NCBI GenBank assembly: GCA_023423045.1
Contig: JAFAGA010000052.1
Coordinates: 1 to 64,000 of the forward strand
Length of the DNA stretch: 64,000 bases
Direction of reading: 5' to 3'
Origin: Bacillota bacterium
Lineage (GTDB): Bacteria; Bacillota; Clostridia; Lachnospirales; Lachnospiraceae
Position numbers and translations under genes: made by a program. Position 1 is the stretch's first letter. Every line of letters starts with the position of its first letter. The notes below the pieces were generated by a model. That model saw only the letters and a list, made by a program, of their open reading frames with translations, had not been told where the DNA came from and searched no databases. Of the stretch, positions 27,265 to 35,794 are shown one piece after another.

Positions 27265-27855
27265 TCAATTCATAGTATTACTATTTATGGTACCGCTATT
27301 CGTATTCTTATCTTCTGGTTCAGGACTCTGTGATACAGAACTGATTTCATCGTTCCTATCTGCGAACGGCTCAGTATAAGCATCTGCCCCCTGAGTTATC
27401 TTCTCATCTCCTGTTGCATCCTTCAACATTTCTTGCGACTTATCTTCTGGATTCTCTTGTGACTTATCTTTCGGTTCATCTATATCTTTCGGTTCATCCA
27501 CATCTTCCGGTTCATCTATATCTTCCGGTTCGTCTATACCTTCCGGTTTATCCATATCTTTCAGTTCATCTATAATTTCATTGTTTGATTTGTCTTTTAC
27601 GTCCTCTTTCACTTCATTATATTGCTTCTCTTTCTTTTCATTCTCCAATTCGTCTTTTGATTCATCTTGCGCTGCGTCCACCAAGCCATCCATTAATCTC
27701 TCCTTCACAGTATCATCAACAACATTTACTTGAACCTGTAAAGCTGCTACCCCATTTATCATCAATTGATCCGTCCAAAAGCCATAGCTTGTTTTTACTA
27801 AGCCAACAGCAGACAAAACTGCTATCATACCTGTAATCCAATTCCTTCTCTTCAC
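27265..27855 (-). CDS. Acidic repeat protein with SipW-type signal peptide
   Basis: A 196-residue secreted protein. I chose GTG 27855 because GGAGG lies seven bases upstream; the longer frame to 27915 is unlikely. After a positively charged start comes a hydrophobic core ending SYGFWTDQLMINGV, then VQVNVVDD, the pattern of SipW substrates. The rest is low-complexity and extremely acidic, including five consecutive DEPED/DEPKD-type units (residues about 105-130) and Lys/Glu-rich stretches. It could be a cell-surface spacer, a cation binder or a matrix filler. No known domain was recognised. Confidence 0.75.
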   Translation of the reverse strand: MKRRNWITGMIAVLSAVGLVKTSYGFWTDQLMINGVAALQVQVNVVDDTVKERLMDGLVDAAQDESKDELENEKKEKQYNEVKEDVKDKSNNEIIDELKDMDKPEGIDEPEDIDEPEDVDEPKDIDEPKDKSQENPEDKSQEMLKDATGDEKITQGADAYTEPFADRNDEISSVSQSPEPEDKNTNSGTINSNTMN

Positions 27856-27874
27856 AATGATACCTCCAGCCTTC

Positions 27875-28597
27875 TCATTTTGCATTATACTGATCAAAAT
27901 GTAATGGAATTTCAAAGCAGTAAGTTCCTTCCACTGTTAATGTGAATACTGTTTGGGGAGACTCAATCCCTTCATTTTTAGATGAACCTAAGGGTTCACC
28001 TATTGTATCGTCTATAATTTCAAAGTCAACCTGCTCCACATCATCGTCAGTATTGATCTTCTCTTCGATTGTTACCTTAATCTGCTCCTGCAAGTCAGAA
28101 GGCAATGCGCTAAGATTAATAGAACTTCCAGATAGGATAACCCTGGAAGACTTTTTGACTAAAGTAATCTTGCCTGTCATCCCATCAAAGTCATGATAAC
28201 AATCAAAATCTCCTAAGCTGCCCGGTAGATAAGATGATAGATCAAGCTCTTCCATCTGCATCGTTTGATTAACAGATTTTAATTCAATTGAAATCGTTCC
28301 CAAATACTCGTTTTGAATGTTTTTAAGTTCAATGCCATTAATATTTAGCTTTTTTAAATTGTATACTAATTGATAGGCATCTCCTTCATTCATCAATAAT
28401 AACTCACTAGCGGTATCCGATCCAAGAAATACATTCAAATTCTTTCCATCTGTTTCAAATACATAATCCATATTTGCAGTAGTTACGTTCTGAACGATAT
28501 TTATTTTATCTGTAAACCTTGCGTAACTTACACCTAGCAAGGTGATTGTGATACAACTAACAACCATCAAGATTTTAACAAAAGCAAGACTCTTCAT
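27875..28597 (-). CDS. SipW-dependent secreted protein, first gene of the cluster
   Basis: A 240-residue secreted protein. ATG 28597 has GGAGGAG about six bases upstream and is preferred to the in-frame ATG 21 bases earlier. The signal ends VSYARFTDKINIVQNVTTAN followed by MDYVF, the same Y-x-x-(W/F)-T-D layout as in the other two secreted proteins. The mature part has alternating hydrophobic residues suited to beta-strands. It shares no obvious similarity with the TasA-like protein beyond the signal region. It overlaps nothing and lies 19 bases before the acidic-repeat gene, so they are cotranscribed. Confidence 0.78.
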   Translation of the reverse strand: MKSLAFVKILMVVSCITITLLGVSYARFTDKINIVQNVTTANMDYVFETDGKNLNVFLGSDTASELLLMNEGDAYQLVYNLKKLNINGIELKNIQNEYLGTISIELKSVNQTMQMEELDLSSYLPGSLGDFDCYHDFDGMTGKITLVKKSSRVILSGSSINLSALPSDLQEQIKVTIEEKINTDDDVEQVDFEIIDDTIGEPLGSSKNEGIESPQTVFTLTVEGTYCFEIPLHFDQYNAK

Positions 28598-28720
28598 TAC
28601 AGCTCTCCTCCGCCTCATGAGTTTTATTTCCGACTCATATAATACTGTTTTCTGTAAATAAATATAACATATTTACATATTTTAGTAATTATAATATATA
28701 TAATAATAATTTTCAATCAA

Positions 28721-28734
28721 ATTTAGTACTAAAT
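28721..28734. promoter_or_regulatory. Perfect 14-bp palindrome upstream of the SipW cluster
   Basis: ATTTAGTACTAAAT lies about 125 bases before the first gene of the cluster, in a very AT-rich region. It is a candidate regulator site. In so AT-rich a stretch a chance palindrome cannot be excluded. Confidence 0.3.
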
Positions 28735-28794
28735 ATTTCGTAAAAACCCCTATAATTATACATAGATATATACAGGCGTCGAGGTAAACATCAA

Positions 28795-28845
28795 AAGCCA
28801 CAATACGATATCCCTTCACCAAAGATTGATTTCGTATTATGGCTT
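28795..28845 (-). terminator. Hairpin after the ABC transporter remnant
   Basis: Arms AAGCCA-AATACGA and TCGTATT-TGGCTT pair with one interruption and lie just past the stop of the remnant. TTTTGATG follows on the minus strand. It probably ended the original transporter operon. Confidence 0.6.
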
Positions 28846-28850
28846 CCTTT

Positions 28851-29218
28851 TTACTCTAACTCGAATGCTCCCGTATATAGTTGATAATACACATAACAAG
28901 TGGCCAGCAAACTTACCAGTCCTAAGATACGCCTGGAAACCGTCTCCCAATCGCCTGTCCGGTAACTCTTCTCCACTTCTGCAATAATGTTCTGAGTAAA
29001 GATCGCCGGAAGACCGGATATGACCGCGTTAAGTATAATAGAAACCACGATAAGAGGAAACAAAACCGGATAGAATTCAAGCAATGTTTTCAGAAGGTGT
29101 TTTAGTATCCCTTTTTTATTCGCCTGATTGTGATTTTTATTGTTCATCGTCTTCACCCGCCTTATTCTGTGATACATAAACCTCCCGGTAGATTTCATTG
29201 CCCGCGAGAAGTTCTTTA
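28851..29218 (-). pseudogene. Internally deleted ABC exporter operon remnant
   Basis: On the minus strand the piece contains three parts of a two-gene exporter operon like the one at 49017-52647. First are about 25 C-terminal codons of the upstream gene, ending NKAGEDDEQ as in the intact copy. Next come about 85 N-terminal residues of the second gene (MNNKNHNQANKKG to GLVSLLATCY). These are fused in frame to its last 12 residues (YYQLYTGAFELE). More than 500 codons, including the whole ATPase domain, are missing. The open frame 28851-29147 could still give a 98-residue membrane peptide, but transporter function is lost. The 110-bp repeat begins two bases beyond the break. Confidence 0.88.
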
Positions 29219-29220
29219 TT

Positions 29221-29330
29221 GCATCAAGAAACTGGTATGCTCTCCATGTGATGAACAGCTTTTAATGTTTTTACTGTCCGCCACATGGAGAGCATGTTAC
29301 TTTACCTTACCAGGCGCTTATTCATTCTTA
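29221..29330 (+). repeat. 110-bp dispersed repeat with 13-bp stem, copy 2
   Basis: Same length and orientation as 20884-20993, with four differences. It starts at the breakpoint of the deleted ABC operon and ends 56 bases before the stop of the minus-strand DUF5107 gene. The stem arms are fully conserved between the copies, which suggests the folded form matters or that the duplication is recent. Confidence 0.8.
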
Positions 29331-29386
29331 CTCCATAAGATTTACCGCGTAATAAAACAGTGGTTCTTTTACCTGTTTGGCAGTCA

Positions 29387-32300
29387 TCAATACATCTCTT
29401 CAGGAATATTATAAGCTCCCTGATGATTCCGATCCATTTTCAATACCTCTTTAAAATATCGATCTGCCTCCTGCCAATTTTCTTGTCCTAAATGTCCCAA
29501 CCCCATCATAAAGAAACAATGAATCTTATTTCTTAAGTTCAGGTCCTCATCAAAGATAAGTAGATCAGGAAGGGATACGGCAAAATAATCTACCTTCACC
29601 TCATCAAAGATATGCTTTTCCCCATAATTAAGGAGCTTATTGAATCTAGCGTTTGCCTCTTCCATTCTTCCAAGAAGTTTCAGAGCTTCTCCCTGATAAT
29701 AGATCATTTCCGGCGGCTGGTCATTGTAATACATCGCACCGACCGGTTCCGACAGCCCTGTGGAAGCGTATTCCAAGCATTCCCTGGATCTCTCCTGGTT
29801 GCCCAATCGTTCATAGACAATACCAAGATAATAATAAATGTTATTCTCCTGGGCTCCATAAAGTTTTCCTTCTCCAAAATTGTGAGGATAGGAACCTGCT
29901 GCCTTTAAGAGCAGCTCTTCTGCTTTCTTATTATTTCCCTCCTGTAATGCTCTCTTCGCTAATTGGATCAGGGAAATAACATATTGTCTGGGAACCTTAC
30001 CTTCTCCCCCCTCCCAGGGATGGAACTTCCGCGTTTCTGCAATTTGAAGTGCTTTTTCATACTCCCCTGTGAGATTTAAAAGGGTAATGTATTCCACCAT
30101 CAAGTCATCTCTGTCCTCAACTTCTGCCATATGCTGATTTAAGAATGCCAATCTCTTCTCCGGTGCATATCCTAACTTTTTATATAGCTGGTCTAATTCC
30201 ATAAGAACTCTGGAGTCACTTCTCTCTGCTTCATATGCTTTTTCTAATTCCCTCAGTGCCTTTTCGCTGTCCTTTTCTTTATTATAATATGCCAATGCAA
30301 GATTTCTGTGGGAGGTTGGAAAGTCAGGACGTAATCCGGCGGATTTCTCCCAGTTCTTCACAGCTTCTTCATACTGCTTTTTATCATACCAGAGATTTCC
30401 CAGATAATATGCCGCCATAGGCGTATTATCTTCTAATTCCCGGACCTTTTCCAATACCAGAATATCTTCCAGGCGGTGAGGGAAACAGTAGTCACTCACT
30501 GCCTGTTCTCCCTTTTGAATTAGAGCTGCCGCCTTCTCTCCTTCCCCTTTCCAATCTGCACAATAAGCCATATAGTAATAAACCAGGGGATATCCTTTGC
30601 ATTCGTTAAGACTGGAGCATCTTTTCAAGATAAACTCGGCTTCATCTATAAAACCGGCTTCCAGGTAATCGATGGCGATTTCCAGGTAAGTATTTGCATT
30701 TCCCTCAAGAATTCTATCTGCTTCTTCCAGGAATTTCTCTCCGTTTCCAGCCCTGTCTTTCGAAAGAAAGAATTGCTCGTATCTGCTTCCGATATCCAGA
30801 ATATCAATTTCATAAGCGGTACTATTCCATCGTTTTGCTTCTTCTTTTCTTCCTGATTTTCTTAGAATAGCGGATTTTAAATTTCTCGCCTTCATATTGT
30901 GATAGTTACGGATAATAGACCGTTCAATATGTTCCAGTGCTGTCTTATAATCCTTCTTTACACAGGAGATACATGCCATCTGATAAAATGCCGGATCCTG
31001 CCACTCCCCATTCCAGGTGGCCTTATAGAAACTATCATATGCTTCTTCTATTTTTCCCTGGAACTTCAAGCACAATCCAAGGTGGTACAAGGGTTCTCCA
31101 TCTACCGGATTCGGATTGGATCGGGTCAATTTCTCTACTGCATTTCTAAAATACTCTTCGCTTTCCTTTATCCTTCCCCTTCGAAAGAGAAGGCTTCCAT
31201 AGGAATTATTTAACCTCACATCGGTTCTATCCCTCTTTAATCCTTCCAGATAATAGTCTGCCGGTTCATAAGTTGCATGCCGGTACTGCTCCAAATGCTT
31301 TCCATACAGGTATAAATCCTCTGTAGTTTTTACCTCTTCCGGGAAAGGTGTCTCCCTGGCAGGGTCCGGTATCTTGACTATCTCTTCCTTTTTTCCCTGG
31401 TAGGATACCAATTCTTTCCCTGACTTATCCATAACAACGATCCGGATATCCCATTCAGACACAGTTTCAGGCACCTGGAAACCAGACTGATATATTTCTG
31501 TCGGAGATATGTCAGCCCTCTCCTCCTTCCACCGCTCCTCTCCCAAATAGATAAGAATCTGCGCGTCCTCTTCCCTGCCTGTGGTGTATACGGTCAGTTC
31601 TCCTCTGCCGTCCTTTACTTCCAATCCCACGGAGGCATCTATCGTTGCATTTTTTACCATTCCCACCTCTTTATAAGGCATGAAATACTGGGTAAATACT
31701 TTCTCCTCGTAAGGCAATAGCCAGGTGAAGTCAGGCTGATTGTCCGTAAAACACCCTGTCATTAATTCTACATAAGGGCCGTCTTCATCCGTAAGATTTC
31801 TATCCCAGGCCTGTCCGAATTCTCCGCAACCCCAGGTCCATTGTTTCTTTCCGGGAGATATGTGATGATCCGCCACATGAAGAATACCTGCCTTTTTCTC
31901 ATAGTCATATCCCCCTACAAAATCATAATCCGAATGATACGCCATATAAGAAGTCGGAACCGGAATATTCTTATATCTGGATATGTCCACTCCCTTGGAA
32001 TAGTCCATCTTATAATAAGTTCCTGTCGCAATGGGGAAGCGGGATACATCACGCTTTCCATGGTCCATTACGGCATGAACATCGGGCGGAAATACAGACT
32101 GGCTGTGTTCATTCACAGGAACCGCCGGATTCGCCCACCAAAGAAAGGTCTGATGGGTATTGGTACGATTATATATCTGGGCTTTAATCTCTATATATGC
32201 TTTATCAGGATACAGGGTAAATGCTGCCATCCCCTTTGTCCGGAACATATTCTCTATCTCACTCACATAAACCGTGCCGCTTCCATCTTCATTTTCTGTG

Positions 32301-32707
32301 ATATGAAAACTTACCGGGTCATAGGTGCTCGGTCTATGGTGCTGAGGCCAGTTGAATTCGATTCCTCCTGAAATCCACGGTCCTGCCAGCCCTACCAACG
32401 CCGGTTTAATCACATGATTATAATAAACGAAATCATAATTATTGGTCTTATCCGTTGCTCTTTGAATTCTTCCGCCCAGCTCAGGCAATACCATGACTTT
32501 CAGATATTCATTCTCCAGATAAACCGCACGGTAACTCTTATCTACTTTCTCGTCATAGATTTTATCAACAACCGGATGAGGGTATACCTTGCCGGTACTT
32601 CCCTGATACACTCTTTTTTCAAGAAACATCGGGTTCTTATTGGGTTTTCCAATAGGATAAGTAGGAATCGTCACATTCTCTTCCCAAACTAAAACTTTCT
32701 TATTCAT
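29387..32707 (-). CDS. DUF5107 and tetratricopeptide-repeat protein
   Basis: An 1106-residue protein with two parts. The first 400 or so residues form an aldose-epimerase-like beta-domain of the DUF5107 type (VMVLPELGGRIQ, GGIEFNWPQHHRP, WWANPAVPV, WTWGCGEFGQAWDRN). The rest is a chain of tetratricopeptide-like helix pairs (DVRLNNSYGSLLFRRG, EPLYHLGLCLKFQGK, AAYYLGNLWYDKKQYEEAV). GGAGG precedes the start. It is the last gene of the alpha-galactoside operon. No signal peptide, so cytoplasmic. It may act on the anomeric form of imported sugars while the repeats bind a partner; neither is proven. Confidence 0.85.
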   Translation of the reverse strand: MNKKVLVWEENVTIPTYPIGKPNKNPMFLEKRVYQGSTGKVYPHPVVDKIYDEKVDKSYRAVYLENEYLKVMVLPELGGRIQRATDKTNNYDFVYYNHVIKPALVGLAGPWISGGIEFNWPQHHRPSTYDPVSFHITENEDGSGTVYVSEIENMFRTKGMAAFTLYPDKAYIEIKAQIYNRTNTHQTFLWWANPAVPVNEHSQSVFPPDVHAVMDHGKRDVSRFPIATGTYYKMDYSKGVDISRYKNIPVPTSYMAYHSDYDFVGGYDYEKKAGILHVADHHISPGKKQWTWGCGEFGQAWDRNLTDEDGPYVELMTGCFTDNQPDFTWLLPYEEKVFTQYFMPYKEVGMVKNATIDASVGLEVKDGRGELTVYTTGREEDAQILIYLGEERWKEERADISPTEIYQSGFQVPETVSEWDIRIVVMDKSGKELVSYQGKKEEIVKIPDPARETPFPEEVKTTEDLYLYGKHLEQYRHATYEPADYYLEGLKRDRTDVRLNNSYGSLLFRRGRIKESEEYFRNAVEKLTRSNPNPVDGEPLYHLGLCLKFQGKIEEAYDSFYKATWNGEWQDPAFYQMACISCVKKDYKTALEHIERSIIRNYHNMKARNLKSAILRKSGRKEEAKRWNSTAYEIDILDIGSRYEQFFLSKDRAGNGEKFLEEADRILEGNANTYLEIAIDYLEAGFIDEAEFILKRCSSLNECKGYPLVYYYMAYCADWKGEGEKAAALIQKGEQAVSDYCFPHRLEDILVLEKVRELEDNTPMAAYYLGNLWYDKKQYEEAVKNWEKSAGLRPDFPTSHRNLALAYYNKEKDSEKALRELEKAYEAERSDSRVLMELDQLYKKLGYAPEKRLAFLNQHMAEVEDRDDLMVEYITLLNLTGEYEKALQIAETRKFHPWEGGEGKVPRQYVISLIQLAKRALQEGNNKKAEELLLKAAGSYPHNFGEGKLYGAQENNIYYYLGIVYERLGNQERSRECLEYASTGLSEPVGAMYYNDQPPEMIYYQGEALKLLGRMEEANARFNKLLNYGEKHIFDEVKVDYFAVSLPDLLIFDEDLNLRNKIHCFFMMGLGHLGQENWQEADRYFKEVLKMDRNHQGAYNIPEEMY

Positions 32708-32716
32708 ATACGCCTC

Positions 32717-33661
32717 CTATTCTCTCTGTCTCGTCTCTGCTTGTTTTTGGATACTTATGTTAATCCTAAAAATAAGGGGTTTTTCTTTCTCTAACCGATA
32801 CAGACTTTTATTTTTATCAGCAATGAAAATATCATCATAATAACCATTAGACGGTTCTATCGCACAGTTATAATCGCCTCGGAAGCCTCCTGCCGTTATC
32901 CAGATTCCCAGATAAGGCAGTTTCTTGGCATCATACTCCAACAGGTACTCCATTCCCTGGCTGGGATAGCGGCATCCGCAAAAACCTTCTTCCAGCTTTT
33001 GATCCGCATAGTATTTCACCATAGTAAATGCATTTTTTAGGGGGACTTTACAAAAATCATACTCTTGATTATCCAGCGGAATATGCCGCCCCGCCCTGCC
33101 AAGTTCAGAGCAGGGCAAGACATTTTCAAAGCTCGTTACCTCCTTGGGATAGAGGAGTTCCATATCCTCTTCATACCGTATCAGGCCATGGAAAGTCCAC
33201 AGACACGGAAATGCTTCTTCCTTCTGGTTTTCTATCTTATAATCCATTCCAATCCTATTTTCTTTTAATGAAACTCTCTTCTCATAGGTATAATAAAACC
33301 GTTTACTTTCGTAGGAGAGAACCACTACTTCCCCTTCTATCCGATATTCCATGGAACTGCTCCATATCTCTCCATGGTCCGGATAAATCCATTCTCCATT
33401 TTCGCAGGAGACCTTTGCCTCTACCACATTGGGAAAGGCTTCATCCAAGCCGGAAGCATCATATTCTGAGAACTGAGAATCAATCCGGGGAATCTGATAT
33501 TCGGCTTCTTTGCTCTGGGCAGCTAATTCAAATCCTGTCTCTTTATAATAGACGGAAGCCAATTTTCCCCCAAGGCACGGAAGAATTACTACCTTCAGCC
33601 ACTCATTTTCCATTTGGATTCCGCCTACATTCTTCCATCTTATGTTAGTTATATTTGTCAT
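32717..33661 (-). CDS. Aldose 1-epimerase-like protein
   Basis: A 314-residue protein of the galactose-mutarotase-like fold that interconverts alpha and beta anomers. The early VVILPCLGGKLASVYY strand and the FPCLWTFHGLIRYEE region carry the aromatic and histidine residues expected around the sugar site. The usual double-His signature of GalM is not clearly present, so the exact sugar is uncertain. The gene lies 12 bases after GH36 and nine before the DUF5107 gene, tightly packed in the alpha-galactoside operon, consistent with handling galactose released by GH36. Confidence 0.78.
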   Translation of the reverse strand: MTNITNIRWKNVGGIQMENEWLKVVILPCLGGKLASVYYKETGFELAAQSKEAEYQIPRIDSQFSEYDASGLDEAFPNVVEAKVSCENGEWIYPDHGEIWSSSMEYRIEGEVVVLSYESKRFYYTYEKRVSLKENRIGMDYKIENQKEEAFPCLWTFHGLIRYEEDMELLYPKEVTSFENVLPCSELGRAGRHIPLDNQEYDFCKVPLKNAFTMVKYYADQKLEEGFCGCRYPSQGMEYLLEYDAKKLPYLGIWITAGGFRGDYNCAIEPSNGYYDDIFIADKNKSLYRLEKEKPLIFRINISIQKQAETRQRE

Positions 33662-33673
33662 GGGGCCTCCGGG

Positions 33674-35770
33674 TTATCCAATTTCAGCAAAAACAATCAT
33701 ACGACTGTCGTAATCCCCATAGAGTTTTATTTCCAGTCCATAATTCATAAGGAATTCTCCTGTTTTTATATAAACTTTTCCATCTTGTTCAAACTGGTAG
33801 CGGGAATTTTCTTTTAATCCCCTAAGCTTTATGGAATGAGAGGCATTCCCATACCGCTCATGGTCTCCAAAGAGGAACAGAACACTTTTTTCCTCCTTCA
33901 CATACTGTACTCCCTGGACTGGATTTTTCTTTAAGGAACTTAATCGATATACTTTCCCAAACTGAATGACTTCCCTTACCTTCTTATAAGCCTCTACATA
34001 AGAAGAGATTTCTTTTAATTTCTCATCAGAACTTTGATTCAGGTTGATGCCAATACCCAGGCTGCCGCACATAGCACTGTGAAGACTAAAATTTAATGGT
34101 ATATTTCTGTGATTCATGCCAAAATCATCTACCAGCCATGCCCGCATATATTTAATCGGATAGATATAGCTGTAAGCTTCCTGTATAAAAAGCCGGTCCA
34201 GCGGATCTGTGTTATCACTGGGCCAGTATTCATCAAAGTACCTCATGGCTCCAAAATCCACTCTTCCCCCGCCGGAAGCACAGGCTTCAAACTCCACCTT
34301 TGGATGGCGTTCCCTGAGCTTTTTAATCAGAGTATAAAAACCTTGTGTGTTGCGGAAATGAAGTTCTTTCCACATTGATGTATCCCATGAACCGGACCCC
34401 ATCTCTGCAGCATAGCGGTTCATATCCCATTTAATATATTCAATTTCGTATTTAGAAAGAAGGTTATCAAATGCCTCAAACAGATAATCCACTACCTTGG
34501 GATTTGACATATCCAGTTCATATTGGTTTCTTCCCATAAGAACTTCCCTTGTAGGATAAGCATAGATCCATTCCGGATGTTCTCTGAATAAAATACTCTT
34601 AGGATTTACCATCTCCGGTTCAATCCAAATTCCAAACTTCATGCCAAGCCCATGGACTTCGTCGATTAACGGAGACAATCCATCCGGGAATTTCCCCCTG
34701 TCCACATACCAATCTCCCAGTCCTGCCGTATCGTCATGTCTTCCGGCAAACCATCCATCATCTACTACAAATAATTCAACCCCAAGTTCTGCTGCCCGCT
34801 TTGCCAATTCTATTTGCTCCTGGCACTTTACGTCAAAAAGAGTAGAATACCAGGAATTATACAATACCGGCAGTGGTTTATCTGCCAGTTCCTTGGGCAT
34901 GAGATGCTTTAAGGAAAAATGATGAAGCGTATGGGACATTTTTTCAAAACCTTCATCCGAATATCCGGAATAAATTGGTGGTGCTTCAAAACTCTCTCCT
35001 TCCTGCAAGGTCCACAGAAAGTCCGTGTCGCTAATTCCCATTAGGATATTCAGATATCCGCTGTTTACCCCTTCCACTACTGTTTTAAAATTCCCCGAAT
35101 ATTCTAGCGCACCGTAATAGACCGGGCCACTGGTTTCATCCGCATCCTGATGGACAATAAAGAAAGGACTTACCGTGTGTGCTGCCAGACCGTATAGACT
35201 TTCATATACCTTCTTCCCCGAATCCACAGGCTCACTATACTCTATGAATTCCGCACCCCATCTTCCTTTATAGTTAATACTTTGATAACCTTCTCCCGGC
35301 AGTCCGTATTCTCCGGAATAAAAGCGTTCTATAATTACGGGCTCCTGACCTCTATTCTCAGCCCTTCTCCATTTCTTAATAATATCCTCTTCTTCAAACA
35401 CCTCATAATAAAGATGCACCGCAAAAGGATAGAAAATATCTTCTAAAATCAATTCCAAGGTATTCTCATCTGTAATGCATTCTGTTACCCGGTACCTGAA
35501 ATCACGAACTCCATCAGCATAGGTAATCTTCATGGAGCTTTCCTTAAACCGCATCCCTCCAAAAGAAGAACATTCTTCCCTTAACAACTGGGGTCCCTTC
35601 ATATTGATCACAGAGTTCCTGCTGCTCTCTCCCTGAAAATCTTCTATGCTTTCTATTCTCTTTCCCCAATAGAGATTTTCGACCAATCCGCTTTCTGAAA
35701 TTGCAAAAACGTAGCTTGTCGTTCTTGTCTGCAATGCAAACAATTGATTATTTATATTAATGATTGACAT
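33674..35770 (-). CDS. Alpha-galactosidase, GH36
   Basis: A 698-residue retaining alpha-galactosidase acting on melibiose and raffinose-type sugars. An N-terminal beta-supersandwich precedes a barrel with FVVDDGWF, FGIWIEPEMV, the nucleophile Asp at about 449 in KWDMNR, the ACASGGGRVD glycine loop and the acid/base Asp at about 519 in WPSDNTD. ATG 35770 has AAGGAG upstream, which a TTG six bases earlier does not. No signal peptide: it acts on sugar imported by the neighbouring ABC system. It follows permease 35795-36619 by 24 bases. Confidence 0.95.
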   Translation of the reverse strand: MSIININNQLFALQTRTTSYVFAISESGLVENLYWGKRIESIEDFQGESSRNSVINMKGPQLLREECSSFGGMRFKESSMKITYADGVRDFRYRVTECITDENTLELILEDIFYPFAVHLYYEVFEEEDIIKKWRRAENRGQEPVIIERFYSGEYGLPGEGYQSINYKGRWGAEFIEYSEPVDSGKKVYESLYGLAAHTVSPFFIVHQDADETSGPVYYGALEYSGNFKTVVEGVNSGYLNILMGISDTDFLWTLQEGESFEAPPIYSGYSDEGFEKMSHTLHHFSLKHLMPKELADKPLPVLYNSWYSTLFDVKCQEQIELAKRAAELGVELFVVDDGWFAGRHDDTAGLGDWYVDRGKFPDGLSPLIDEVHGLGMKFGIWIEPEMVNPKSILFREHPEWIYAYPTREVLMGRNQYELDMSNPKVVDYLFEAFDNLLSKYEIEYIKWDMNRYAAEMGSGSWDTSMWKELHFRNTQGFYTLIKKLRERHPKVEFEACASGGGRVDFGAMRYFDEYWPSDNTDPLDRLFIQEAYSYIYPIKYMRAWLVDDFGMNHRNIPLNFSLHSAMCGSLGIGINLNQSSDEKLKEISSYVEAYKKVREVIQFGKVYRLSSLKKNPVQGVQYVKEEKSVLFLFGDHERYGNASHSIKLRGLKENSRYQFEQDGKVYIKTGEFLMNYGLEIKLYGDYDSRMIVFAEIG

Positions 35771-35794
35771 ACCCAAATCTCCTTTTCCATGAAA

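Noticed and set aside
30899..32692. Several plus-strand frames within the DUF5107-TPR gene
   Set aside because: All are antisense shadows without start signals.
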